Assembly: GCA_024401395.1 (NCBI GenBank)
Contig: JAKSLD010000021.1
Span: 1-62,736 of the forward strand
Direction: 5' to 3'
Length of the DNA: 62,736 bases
Origin: Bacteroidales bacterium
GTDB taxonomy: Bacteria > Bacteroidota > Bacteroidia > Bacteroidales > Marinilabiliaceae
Shown: one piece after another, positions 34,218 to 43,269 of the stretch
How positions within the stretch are numbered: position 1 is the stretch's first letter
Layout: each line of letters starts with the position of its first letter
The notes under the pieces: generated by a model
Databases searched by the model: none
What the model saw: only the letters and a program-made list of their open reading frames with translations
Told to the model about the DNA's origin: nothing
Made by a program: the position numbers and the translations under genes

Positions 34218-36668
34218 GTGAAACTCTGCATTGCCGAGAAACCATCTGTAGCTGCTGAGATAGCCAATGTGCTGGGATGTAAACAGCGCAATAACGGCTA
34301 TTACTCAGGAGGCGACTATTGTGTGACCTGGGTATTCGGGCACTTGTGCGAGTTAAAAGAGCCCCATGACTATGACCCTACATTAAAGAGATGGGATTTT
34401 TCGACTTTGCCAATACTTCCGCAAAGATTTGGGATAAAGGTAAAAGACGACCAAGGAGTCAAGAGACAATTCAATATAATCAAGCATCTAGTAGAGTCGG
34501 CAGACGAAATCATAAACTGCGGTGATGCCGGTCAAGAAGGAGAACTGATACAGCGTTGGGTGCTACAATTGGCCGGAATGAAGTGTCCAATGATGCGATT
34601 GTGGATATCCTCCCTTACAGAAGAGGCTATTCGCGATGGATTCAATACACTCAGACCAGGTTCAGACTTTGATAAGCTATATGCGGCAGGTGCGGCACGA
34701 GCCATGGCAGACTGGCTATTAGGCATGAATGCTACCAGAGCATATACATTGAAATATGGCGGTCAGGGAGTTGTTTTATCCATTGGCAGAGTACAGACAC
34801 CAACGTTAGCCCTTATTGTAAACAGGTATCTAGAGATACAGAATTTCAAGCCAGAGACATATTGGGAATTGAAGACAACATATAGAGATGTTGTTTTCAA
34901 TGCGACAAAAGGTAAGTTCAAGAGCATAGAAGAAGCCCAGCAGGCATTGAATGCCATTCAAGGACAGCCCTTTACCATAACAGATTCGCAGACAAAGCCC
35001 GGAACAGAAGCACCACCCAGGTTATTTGACCTGACATCGCTCCAGGTAGAGTGCAACAAGAAATTCGGTTTTTCGGCAGACGATACATTGAGATACATAC
35101 AAAGTCTGTATGAGAAAAAGCTATCGACCTATCCGCGTGTTGATACGACATATCTTTCGGACGATATCTATCCAAAGATACCAACTATCATGCAAGGGTT
35201 GACGCCATATATGAATCTTGTTCAGCCCATATTACAAAATGGTTCGATAAAGAAATCGAAGAAAGTCTTTGACAATTCGAAAGTTACCGATCACCATGCC
35301 ATAATACCTACAGGCGTTCCGCCATATCCGAGCCTCAGTCGGGAAGAAAAATTGGTATATGACCAGATAACACGCAGATTCATAGCCAATTTCTATCCAG
35401 ACAGTAAAGTTTCCACCACGACCGTATTAGGAGAATCAGCAGAAGTAGGGTTCAAGGCGACAGGAAAGCAGATACTATCGCAAGGATGGAGAGAAGTTTA
35501 CAATGGGGTAGGGCAGAATATGTCCAATGATGACGACAAAAAGCAAGAAGGAGAAGCGGCGGTCAACCAAGTAATGCCAGATTTTCAGAAAGGAGAAAGT
35601 GGTCCACATACTCCAGCGGTACAAGAAAAGCAGACTACGCCACCCAAGCCATACACAGAAGCCTCATTATTGCGAGCGATGGAGACGGCGGGCAAGCAAG
35701 TTGAAGATGAAGAGCTCAGAGATTTGATGAAAGACAACGGAATTGGTCGTCCATCTACGCGAGCAGCCATTATAGAGACCCTATTCAAGCGAAAATTCAT
35801 TGCCAAAGAGAAGAAAAATCTACAACCTACACAAACTGGGCTCAGATTGATATCCACTATCAAGAATGACCTATTGAAAAGTGTAGAGATGACCGGGCAG
35901 TGGGAGAAGAAGCTAAGAGAGATAGAGCGAGGGGCGTATGATGCCTCGATATTCCTGAACGAGATGAGACAGATGGTTACAGAAGTAGTCAGGGAGGTAT
36001 ATTACGACCGTACGATGGAGCGAATAGAGCTAGCAAGAGTCCTGAGTGAAGACAAAGGCAAGACCAAGGCTACTATCGGGGAAGACTCGGGTTCATCGCA
36101 AAAAATTAAAAAAGAGAAGACAACCGACGAAGCACAGTTGGTCTGTCCCCGCTGTTCCCGTCCGATGATAAAAGGCAATACAGCCTGGGGGTGTTCGGGG
36201 TATAACGAAGGGTGCAACGTACGAGTGCCATTTGAGATATATGGCAAGAAGATATCCGCTACACAGCTCAAGTCGCTATTGACGAAGGGCAAGACACCTG
36301 TGATAAAAGGGCTACAAGTAGAAGGAGGCAAGATAGATGCCAGTCTGGCATTCGACTCCTCCTTCTCCATAATAGTACAAGCTGCCGAGACAAAATCTGT
36401 GGACATATCAGAGATACAATGTCCGATTTGCGGTAAGCCATTAGTACAAGGCAGAGCTGCGTGGGGTTGCACAGGCTATACGACAGGGTGCAGATTTGTT
36501 GTTCCCTTCAACTTTATGGGTAAACAGTTGACATTGACCCATTTATCCGTTTTGTGCAAGAAAGGGAAGACCGGAGTTGTTAACGGCTTTGTAGATCAGG
36601 CAGGGCAGAAGTTGAGCGGTCGTATCGTGATAGACAAGGCTAGTGGAGGACTTGTGCTAGAGCAATAG
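34218..36668 (+). CDS. topB: DNA topoisomerase III (type IA)
   Basis: 816 residues, starting with GTG (MKLCIAEKPSVAAEIANVLG). Toprim motifs: Glu in AEKPS and the acidic triad region GDAGQEGELIQRW. The active-site Tyr lies in KLSTYPRVDTTYLS. The C-terminus has two zinc-ribbon-like four-Cys modules (CPRCSRPMIKGNTAWGC with GCNVRVPF; CPICGKPLVQGRAAWGC with GCRFVVPF). It relaxes and decatenates single-stranded DNA. The 2-bp spacing from the upstream gene and the GTG start suggest coupled translation. A plasmid- or element-borne TopB is often this size too, but the setting here is chromosomal. Confidence 0.95.
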   Translation: MKLCIAEKPSVAAEIANVLGCKQRNNGYYSGGDYCVTWVFGHLCELKEPHDYDPTLKRWDFSTLPILPQRFGIKVKDDQGVKRQFNIIKHLVESADEIINCGDAGQEGELIQRWVLQLAGMKCPMMRLWISSLTEEAIRDGFNTLRPGSDFDKLYAAGAARAMADWLLGMNATRAYTLKYGGQGVVLSIGRVQTPTLALIVNRYLEIQNFKPETYWELKTTYRDVVFNATKGKFKSIEEAQQALNAIQGQPFTITDSQTKPGTEAPPRLFDLTSLQVECNKKFGFSADDTLRYIQSLYEKKLSTYPRVDTTYLSDDIYPKIPTIMQGLTPYMNLVQPILQNGSIKKSKKVFDNSKVTDHHAIIPTGVPPYPSLSREEKLVYDQITRRFIANFYPDSKVSTTTVLGESAEVGFKATGKQILSQGWREVYNGVGQNMSNDDDKKQEGEAAVNQVMPDFQKGESGPHTPAVQEKQTTPPKPYTEASLLRAMETAGKQVEDEELRDLMKDNGIGRPSTRAAIIETLFKRKFIAKEKKNLQPTQTGLRLISTIKNDLLKSVEMTGQWEKKLREIERGAYDASIFLNEMRQMVTEVVREVYYDRTMERIELARVLSEDKGKTKATIGEDSGSSQKIKKEKTTDEAQLVCPRCSRPMIKGNTAWGCSGYNEGCNVRVPFEIYGKKISATQLKSLLTKGKTPVIKGLQVEGGKIDASLAFDSSFSIIVQAAETKSVDISEIQCPICGKPLVQGRAAWGCTGYTTGCRFVVPFNFMGKQLTLTHLSVLCKKGKTGVVNGFVDQAGQKLSGRIVIDKASGGLVLEQ

Positions 36669-37083
36669 AGGCGGCAGAAGGAAAACTTTAGATTCTCTGG
36701 TTAGCGTCTGTCTATAGCCTGTATTAAGAGAGCGTTATAAGAGCGTTAAGGAAACTCATAGGGACGCTCCCATTATTTATACTTTGTTTTTCATTGTTAT
36801 TATTTCGGTGCGAATGCTATTTGCCCGAATCTACAGATACGGAACTACAGACCTTCGTTGGGCGTAGAACTGCTCCTTTATAAAGAAAAGAGCGATGTGG
36901 GTGAACTAGAAAATTGTGTGTAATATTACACGATTAGGCATTAGGGGATTATCCCGCAAGAAAAAATATTTAATTTTTTTGACAAAATATGTAACCTTCC
37001 AGATGCAATGGCGTATTAGGATTCACAAACGAGATGATATTTGATATTTAAAGATACTCTTCAGTTGGTTTTTGATTAAATCA

Positions 37084-37139
37084 TTGTAGTGCCGAGACAC
37101 AGTTAAAGATAGTGTAGTCTTGGCACTACAATTTTTTTT
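37084..37139 (+). terminator. Strong terminator hairpin with no gene directly upstream
   Basis: tgtagtgccgagacac pairs with gtgtagtcttggcactaca (one small bulge and mismatch), followed by eight T. The nearest upstream gene, topB, ends 415 bp earlier. The 36669-37083 interval contains no ORF of note, so the hairpin may end a small RNA or a very long topB 3' tail. Confidence 0.75.
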
Positions 37140-37197
37140 GAGGTATGGAAAGCGAGAAAAAGTGCGTTAAAAGTTTCCATATTCAATCTACAAAGAT

Positions 37198-37205
37198 TAC
37201 TTTTG
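37198..37205 (+). promoter_or_regulatory. -7 box of the GH9 gene
   Basis: TACTTTTG fits TAnnTTTG, 25 bp before the ATG at 37231. Confidence 0.6.
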
Positions 37206-37230
37206 TAAAAACTCACATATTGCTTTTGTT

Positions 37231-38997
37231 ATGATTCAGAAAAGATTCACTTACATGTTAGTCGGTGCTGTGGCAGCAGCTACTTCATTGGCGTTATTTT
37301 CTTGTTCGTCGAAAACATTGATGCCAGATAATGGGGATCATATTCTCATGAACCAGGTAGCATTCTATCCGGAAGGGAAAAAGGTATTAGTACTTGATAC
37401 CGCTTATACAGGCAAGGTAGAGTTCAGAGATATGAACAATGAGGTAGCCTATGTCAGTGAAGTAGAAGAAGTCAAGCAATCGCCATTTTCTGGTGCACCT
37501 CGATATATAGTAGATTTTTCGGGTCTGGATATTGAAGGCAAGTATCAGGCCATAGCTGGTGATATGAGAAAGACCTTTGAGGTGAAGTCAGGAGCATTGA
37601 GAGATGTAGCCAAGGCAGCGCTCAAGGCATTCTATTACCAGAGAACGGGAGTTGAGATAGATGCGAAGTATGCCGGCAAGTGGGCGAGACCTATGGGTCA
37701 CCCTGATACCAACGTTATGGTTCACCCAACGGCTGCTACGAAAGAGCGTCCAGCCGGTACAATAATCAGTTCGCCATTTGGCTGGTATGATGCAGGAGAC
37801 TACAACAAGTACATAGTAAATTCGGCATATTCCATAGGTATCATGCTTCAGATGTATGAGACGATACCAGAATACTTTGCAAAGTTTGATGTCGATATTC
37901 CAGAGTCGGGCAATGGAGTGCCTGACCTTTTGGACGAGATATACTTCAACCTGAAGTGGATGGCGACGATGCAAGACACAGACGGAGGCTTGTACCATAA
38001 GTTGACCACACCAAACTTTGAGGCCTTTGTTATGCCATCAGAGTGCAAGCAGCAGAGATATGTGGTGCAAAAGACAGTAACGGCCTCGTACGACTATGCG
38101 GCATGTATGGCTATGGTGTCTCGTATATATGCTGGATATGAGATTTATGCTGATTTTGCGAAAGAGATGCTTGAGAGTGCGAAGAAGGCATACGTATGGG
38201 CAAAGGCAAATCCTACGGCATTTTACAATCAGGGCAAGAACAATGAGAAGTATGATCCAGATGTGAATACAGGAGCTTATGATGATTTCAACGCTTCTGA
38301 CGAGCAGTTGTGGGCGGCTACCGAACTTTACATCTCTACAGGAGATGAGTCGTACTGGAAAGATACCAAAACACTATGGCCAAAATCATACGGTTTGAGT
38401 TCTTGGGGCTATGTAGCGCCTATTGCACAATGGGAGATCATTTCAAAAGACAAATTTATACCTACAGACGAAGCCTTAGAGACCCGTAGGTATTTTAACG
38501 ACTTCATAGAGAAATTAGAAGACAAGTTTGATCAGTCTGACTTTGCCTGTGCGTTTGGTGCTGTGGCTACAGACTTCCATTGGGGCTGTTTGTCAGAAGG
38601 CTGTTGCAATGCAGGTGCAGAGATTTTGAGAGCATACAAGAGGATGGGTTCTCCTATCCACAGGACGATGGCTGTTTCTAATGCTGACTATATACTTGGA
38701 AGGAATCCGCTAGGCAACTGCTACGTTACAGGTTTTGGCAGCAAGAGCACAAAGAATCCACACCAGAGACTATCTCATGCGGACGGCATAGAAGATCCGC
38801 TCCCAGGATTCCTAGCAGGAGGTCCAAATCCTGGCAAGCAAGATGGGTTGAAATATCCATGCGATTATCCAGACATGTGCTATCTTGACGATATGAATTC
38901 ATATGCTTCGAACGAGATAGCTATTAACTGGAATGCATCGCTTGTGGCATTCTTGGCATGTCTTGACGATGTGATGACACAATTAGAACAATATTAG
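37231..38997 (+). CDS. GH9 endoglucanase/beta-glucanase lipoprotein
   Basis: 588 residues. The signal ends ALFSC (lipid Cys near 25). An N-terminal Ig-like CelD_N domain (about 35-118, starting ILMNQVAFYPEGKKV) precedes the GH9 catalytic domain. Signature residues are the Asp pair in GWYDAGDYNKY, a His in KNPHQRLSHADG, and the general acid Glu562 in YASNEIAINWN. All catalytic residues are present. Substrates of the family are beta-1,4-glucans such as cellulose and mixed-linkage glucan, pointing to a plant-fibre habitat. It is not inside a visible PUL (no SusC/D). A U32 gene follows 3 bp later. Confidence 0.94.
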   Translation: MIQKRFTYMLVGAVAAATSLALFSCSSKTLMPDNGDHILMNQVAFYPEGKKVLVLDTAYTGKVEFRDMNNEVAYVSEVEEVKQSPFSGAPRYIVDFSGLDIEGKYQAIAGDMRKTFEVKSGALRDVAKAALKAFYYQRTGVEIDAKYAGKWARPMGHPDTNVMVHPTAATKERPAGTIISSPFGWYDAGDYNKYIVNSAYSIGIMLQMYETIPEYFAKFDVDIPESGNGVPDLLDEIYFNLKWMATMQDTDGGLYHKLTTPNFEAFVMPSECKQQRYVVQKTVTASYDYAACMAMVSRIYAGYEIYADFAKEMLESAKKAYVWAKANPTAFYNQGKNNEKYDPDVNTGAYDDFNASDEQLWAATELYISTGDESYWKDTKTLWPKSYGLSSWGYVAPIAQWEIISKDKFIPTDEALETRRYFNDFIEKLEDKFDQSDFACAFGAVATDFHWGCLSEGCCNAGAEILRAYKRMGSPIHRTMAVSNADYILGRNPLGNCYVTGFGSKSTKNPHQRLSHADGIEDPLPGFLAGGPNPGKQDGLKYPCDYPDMCYLDDMNSYASNEIAINWNASLVAFLACLDDVMTQLEQY

Positions 38998-39000
38998 ACT

Positions 39001-40266
39001 TTGATACAGAGAAAAGAATTAGAGCTGATGGCACCCGTCGGCTCATACGAATCGCTCCGTGCTGCTATTGCTGCCGGAGCTGATTCGGTATATTTAGGAA
39101 TAGAGCAATTGAATATGCGTTCGCGTTCGTCGAATAACTTTACGCAAGACGACCTGCGCGAGATAGCCCAGATAGCTCGAGAAGCAGGGGTAAAGACATA
39201 TTTGACCGTCAACACAGTAATTTATGACAAAGAATTGCCATTGATGCGTCAGATTGTAGAGACAGCCAAAGAGGCGCAAGTCACTGCGATTATTGCCTCC
39301 GATTTATCGGTCATTGAGTATGCCCGTCAGATTGGGGTAGAGGTTCATATTTCCACCCAGTGCAACGTTTCCAATACCGAAGCGTTGAGATTTTTCAGCA
39401 AGTATGCGGATGTAGTAGTATTGGCGAGAGAGCTAGATATGGATCAGGTAGCCAATATACACAAGAACATCATAGAGCAAGATATTCGCGGTCCGAGAGG
39501 CGAACTAGTTCAGATAGAGATGTTTGCTCACGGAGCACTATGTATGGCAGTATCCGGCAAATGCTATTTGAGCCTGAATACGCTAGGTGGAGCTTCAGCA
39601 AACAGAGGAGCCTGTCTGCAAGCCTGCAGGAGAAAATACAGGGTACAAGACATAGAGTCGGGCAACGAGCTAGAAGTTGACGGCAAGTATATCATGTCGC
39701 CAAAAGACCTGAAAACCATCGGTTTCCTAGACAGGATGGTGAACAGTGGAGTCAGAGTCTTCAAGATAGAAGGCCGAGCTCGTTCCGCAGACTATGTCAA
39801 GACAGTATGTGAGTGCTACAACGAAGCGCTCCAAGAGATATGTGATGGCACATACAATGACGAGTCACGTACGAAATGGGATGCCAAACTCTCGACAGTA
39901 TTCAACAGAGGCTTCTGGGACGGCTACTATCAAGGTCAGACTATGGGCGAGTGGACAGAGAATTCCGGCAATCTCGCTACAGAAAAGAAAGTCTTTGTTG
40001 GAACAGTGCGCAACTACTTCAATAAAGTAGGAGTAGCAGAAGTTCTTTTAGAGACAGGAGATCTGAATGTCGGAGACAAGGCAATAATTATGGGTCCGAC
40101 AACGGGGTGTATGGATCTGAATATAGGAGAATTGAGAGTAGACCTTAGGCCTACAGAAAAAGTAGTAAAAGGAGACATATTCTCGATGCCTGTACCAGAC
40201 AGAGTAAGGAAGAATGACAAATTATATAAAATTATTGATGCAAAACTTGTAAAAGATAATCAATAA
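39001..40266 (+). CDS. U32-family peptidase-like protein (TrhP/YegQ type)
   Basis: 421 residues. The start is taken as TTG at 39001, since the family's conserved N-terminus (ELMAPVGSYESLRAAIAAGADSVYLG) begins just inside; the first ATG (39028) would cut into it. The U32 Fe-S cysteines are seen in ALCMAVSGKCYLS and RGACLQACRRKY. A C-terminal beta-barrel domain (about 345-415) is present. TrhP proteins hydroxylate U34 of certain tRNAs with prephenate. It begins 3 bp after the GH9 gene, an odd partner; read-through or coupling is likely. Confidence 0.88.
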   Translation: MIQRKELELMAPVGSYESLRAAIAAGADSVYLGIEQLNMRSRSSNNFTQDDLREIAQIAREAGVKTYLTVNTVIYDKELPLMRQIVETAKEAQVTAIIASDLSVIEYARQIGVEVHISTQCNVSNTEALRFFSKYADVVVLARELDMDQVANIHKNIIEQDIRGPRGELVQIEMFAHGALCMAVSGKCYLSLNTLGGASANRGACLQACRRKYRVQDIESGNELEVDGKYIMSPKDLKTIGFLDRMVNSGVRVFKIEGRARSADYVKTVCECYNEALQEICDGTYNDESRTKWDAKLSTVFNRGFWDGYYQGQTMGEWTENSGNLATEKKVFVGTVRNYFNKVGVAEVLLETGDLNVGDKAIIMGPTTGCMDLNIGELRVDLRPTEKVVKGDIFSMPVPDRVRKNDKLYKIIDAKLVKDNQ

Positions 40267-40271
40267 ATATC

Positions 40272-40279
40272 TACATTTG
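40272..40279 (+). promoter_or_regulatory. -7 box before the PAS-HisKA-REC gene
   Basis: TACATTTG fits TAnnTTTG, 22 bp before the ATG at 40302. Confidence 0.55.
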
Positions 40280-40301
40280 TTTTATTAGCTAGAGAATTGC
40301 T

Positions 40302-41324
40302 ATGGTTGGTCTAACAGATAATAAGTATACTGGTTTAATATATTCAGATCCGGACTTAGTCTCAATGCTATTTGAGAATATGCCATTAGGGTTTGTATAT
40401 CTCAGTTATGTATATGATTCGACAGGAGCTCCTGTAGATTTGAAGATAGAAGCTATAAACCGCAACCTAGAGATGCGACTAGGGCTTGGAAGTTTTGCTG
40501 GACGTTCGGCTATGGAAGCCCTAGGTCGAGAGGCTCGTCATTTGCTGAAAGTTTGTAAAGATATAGAGAATTCGAAGGGGCAGTACCTGATAGAAGACTT
40601 TTTATTTACAAACTCAGTGAAACTCAGTGCGGTAGCCAATCAAGTAAGGAAGGGAGAGTTCGCCTGTTTTGTATCCCCAAATCAAGGTATTTTGACACAA
40701 ACTGAGTCGGAAAGTGAAAATATTGGCACTTTTAGCGAACCTCAGGCGTTATTGCGCGTAAACGCAGATATTCAGCATATGTTACGTACGCACCTCAATG
40801 CGATACTTGGCTTTGCTGAGTTATTAAACGAAGAAACAGATCAAAATAATAAAGTCAGATATATGGAAATTATTAGAGACAATGTACAAGCATTGATGGA
40901 TTCAAGCATCGTAAAGAAGAGTGAACCTGGTACATTATCTACCGATCAGTCCATTGATCAGCATAGCAATAAGCCACGTATTCTTGTTGCGGAGGATACA
41001 GAGAGCAATTATATGCTAGTTTCGTATATTTTGAAGGCCGAGTATGACCTTATTTGGGCGAAAGACGGAATTGAGGCTGTAGAAGCTTTTGAGAAGGAGC
41101 ATCCAGATTTGATACTGATGGACGTTCGTATGCCTCGTATGAGCGGATTGGCAGCAACAGAGCGTATCAGGGAGTCGGATAAGGCGATTCCTATTATAGC
41201 TCTAACTGCGTTTGCGTTTGAGAGCGACAAAGCCAAGACGATGGAAGCTGGTTGTACAGATTTCATTGCTAAGCCAATCAATGCAATGGCGCTCAAAGAG
41301 ATAGTAAAGAGACATCTTAGATAA
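40302..41324 (+). CDS. PAS-like, HisKA and receiver protein without an ATPase domain
   Basis: 340 residues. The N-terminal 125 look like a PAS fold (LFENMPLGFVYLSYVYDSTG). A HisKA-type dimerisation helix follows, with His159 in QHMLRTHLNAILGFAELL (compare HEIRTPLNAILGFAELL of hybrid kinases). The expected HATPase domain is absent: only 40 residues separate HisKA from a complete receiver domain (226-340) with Asp231/232-like acidic pair, phospho-acceptor Asp274 in LILMDVRMPRMSG and Lys324 in FIAKPIN. It therefore cannot phosphorylate itself and probably takes phosphate from elsewhere. Hpt and STAS genes lie 5.4 kb downstream. Confidence 0.82.
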   Translation: MVGLTDNKYTGLIYSDPDLVSMLFENMPLGFVYLSYVYDSTGAPVDLKIEAINRNLEMRLGLGSFAGRSAMEALGREARHLLKVCKDIENSKGQYLIEDFLFTNSVKLSAVANQVRKGEFACFVSPNQGILTQTESESENIGTFSEPQALLRVNADIQHMLRTHLNAILGFAELLNEETDQNNKVRYMEIIRDNVQALMDSSIVKKSEPGTLSTDQSIDQHSNKPRILVAEDTESNYMLVSYILKAEYDLIWAKDGIEAVEAFEKEHPDLILMDVRMPRMSGLAATERIRESDKAIPIIALTAFAFESDKAKTMEAGCTDFIAKPINAMALKEIVKRHLR

Positions 41325-41345
41325 TAAATTATATTCCAATAGATA

Positions 41346-42779
41346 ATGGGACTATTCAGTTTCCTCTTCGGGGGTAAATATCCATCGACAAAGTCGTACG
41401 AGAATAAGTGTATTCAGCACGAAGCAGACTACAAACGCTACCAAGAATATGCAAAGTCTTCAGAATTAGCAAGATATAATGAACTAAAAACGCTTTTGTC
41501 AACTTCAGAGTTCAAGGCGAAAGTGAATAAGCTTAAGACTGAAAAGTTTTCTGATACAGAAGCTTACAAGAAAGAGCAAGAGTATAAGCAGCTTGAGAAG
41601 TCGAGTGATATAAAGTCATATTTTCATGTAGAGAAGAAAGTTGAGCCAAGATTGCAATCAGCCTTGGCGTCAGCTGATTATGCTACATATCTTGAGTTGA
41701 AGCCTATTGTTGAGTCGGCAGAGTTCCGTGCCAAGCAAGCAGACAAGAAGGCATTCAAGAAGAGTGAAGAGTATGCGACCCTCAAGAGATACCAGAAAGC
41801 TGCAAAGTCGAGCGATACCAAATATGTGCTCAAGACACAGCCAAGTCAAGAGTACAAGAACTACCTTGCTACGAAGCAAGGAGACAGGCTCAAGAAATAT
41901 GAGGCTTTGAAAGAGTATTTAGCTACATCAGAGTTCATAAACTACAAGAAAGAGATGACAGACACGAAGCGCTACCAGAAGAGCGAAGAGTGTCAGTTGA
42001 TCAATGAATTTGATAAGCTGTCAAAGTCAAAAGATATTATCTGGTATAATAAGTGTACAGCTGGAGACGTCTTTAGCGACATAAAGAAATGGAATCTGAC
42101 TTTCCAGGAAGAATTTGAAGGTTCGCAGCTTGACAGTTCCAAGTGGACATTCGGATATTATTGGGGTCAGGCCTTAGCAAATTCTGTATATAGTCTTGAG
42201 AAAGAGAAACAAGGCTTTCAGAAGGGCAATGTAGTCGTTTCAAATTCAGAGATGACAATTGTTACGCGCAAAGAGCAAGTTCACGGTAAGGCTTGGGAAT
42301 TGCCTTCAGGCTTTGTGGATAAAGACTTTGACTATTCTTCGGCAGTTATAAATACAGGAGCAAGTTTCCGTCAGAAGTATGGTCGTTTTGACTTCAAGGT
42401 TAAATTTGACTTTTCGAAGCCATTGACACACAATATTTGGCTAGCAGGAGAAAAGAGTACCCCACAAATCAATGTTGTTAACTACGGTACACTTAAGGCA
42501 AAGCAGATAGAGACAAGTGTGGTATTGAAGGATGCGAACAAAGAGACTATACTTGATGGGGCAAACTTCAGTGATGGTTACTATATTATATCGTTGTTGT
42601 GGACACCAGAGAAGCTTGTATGGAGTGTCAATGGTGTAGAAGCATTTACTGTTAGAGGTGCAGTGCCACAAGAGCAGATGTATATAGCATTGAGCAGCAA
42701 TTTAGTTCAAGATGCGCCAAAACTGACACAATCGGGAATGACACTTGATTGGATCAGGGTATATACTTGGCAAGATTAG
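41346..42779 (+). CDS. GH16-like protein with N-terminal repeats, no signal peptide, catalytic acids lost
   Basis: 477 residues. Residues 1-245 have no signal peptide and consist of about three degenerate helical repeats of roughly 70 residues marked by Y--LK--L-TSEF and KKSEEY---KRYQK-AKSSD. Residues 246-477 are a concanavalin-like GH16 (laminarinase/lichenase-type) domain: LTFQEEFEGSQLDSSKWTFG at the start and LDWIRVYTW at the end. The GH16 catalytic motif EIDxxE reads QINVVN at 374-379: nucleophile, assisting Asp and acid/base are all changed to Gln or Asn. The protein should fold but not hydrolyse, so a cytoplasmic glycan-binding or structural role is likelier. Confidence 0.85.
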   Translation: MGLFSFLFGGKYPSTKSYENKCIQHEADYKRYQEYAKSSELARYNELKTLLSTSEFKAKVNKLKTEKFSDTEAYKKEQEYKQLEKSSDIKSYFHVEKKVEPRLQSALASADYATYLELKPIVESAEFRAKQADKKAFKKSEEYATLKRYQKAAKSSDTKYVLKTQPSQEYKNYLATKQGDRLKKYEALKEYLATSEFINYKKEMTDTKRYQKSEECQLINEFDKLSKSKDIIWYNKCTAGDVFSDIKKWNLTFQEEFEGSQLDSSKWTFGYYWGQALANSVYSLEKEKQGFQKGNVVVSNSEMTIVTRKEQVHGKAWELPSGFVDKDFDYSSAVINTGASFRQKYGRFDFKVKFDFSKPLTHNIWLAGEKSTPQINVVNYGTLKAKQIETSVVLKDANKETILDGANFSDGYYIISLLWTPEKLVWSVNGVEAFTVRGAVPQEQMYIALSSNLVQDAPKLTQSGMTLDWIRVYTWQD

Positions 42780-42808
42780 CAAGTATTTTGCCAAATAATG
42801 TTAAGCTA

Positions 42809-42839
42809 TTGCAAAGGCGACATAATTGTTTTATATTTG
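42809..42839 (+). promoter_or_regulatory. Promoter of the acyl carrier protein gene
   Basis: TTG (42809-42811), 20-bp spacer, TATATTTG (42832-42839), 49 bp before the ATG. Confidence 0.65.
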
Positions 42840-42888
42840 CGCTGACAAATAGAGTATTTACATAAAACACATAAATAATTTATTTACA

Positions 42889-43125
42889 ATGGAAGAATTG
42901 GTAAAGCAAATTAACGAGGTTTTGGCAGAAGAGTTTGAGGTTGAGGTAAGCGATATCACAGCTGATGCTAACATCAAGGAGACACTAGGTCTTGATAGCT
43001 TGAGCCTTGTAGATATGGTTGCTTTGATCGAGAGCACATTCGGTGTAAAGATTCAGGGTTCAGAGGTTGGTACAATCAAGACTTTCCAAAACCTTTACGA
43101 TTTCATCGCAGCTCGCAAGAACTAA
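42889..43125 (+). CDS. Acyl carrier protein
   Basis: 78 residues, acidic, four-helix ACP fold. Ser37 in GLDSLSLVDMV is the phosphopantetheine site. It is not next to fatty-acid genes (fabF, rnc) as the housekeeping acpP usually is, so it may be a second ACP for a special lipid or aryl-polyene-like product. An MMPL-family exporter gene follows on the same strand after 144 bp and a hairpin, the only clue to its use. Confidence 0.93.
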   Translation: MEELVKQINEVLAEEFEVEVSDITADANIKETLGLDSLSLVDMVALIESTFGVKIQGSEVGTIKTFQNLYDFIAARKN

Positions 43126-43185
43126 GATTGAACTTCATGCCAGCTCCATATACGAAGAGAGAGCGAGGTATTGAATCAAACTACA

Positions 43186-43222
43186 ACGTCCACCTATATA
43201 AATGAATTATGTAGGTGTGACG
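43186..43222 (+). terminator. Hairpin between the ACP and MMPL genes
   Basis: acgtccacctata and tatgtaggtgtgacgt form an imperfect stem followed by an A/T-rich tail (attttaattt). It may be an attenuator-like terminator. Confidence 0.5.
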
Positions 43223-43269
43223 TATTTTAATTTATTCAGCATCCTTTTAGAGAGGGAAACGTACATACA

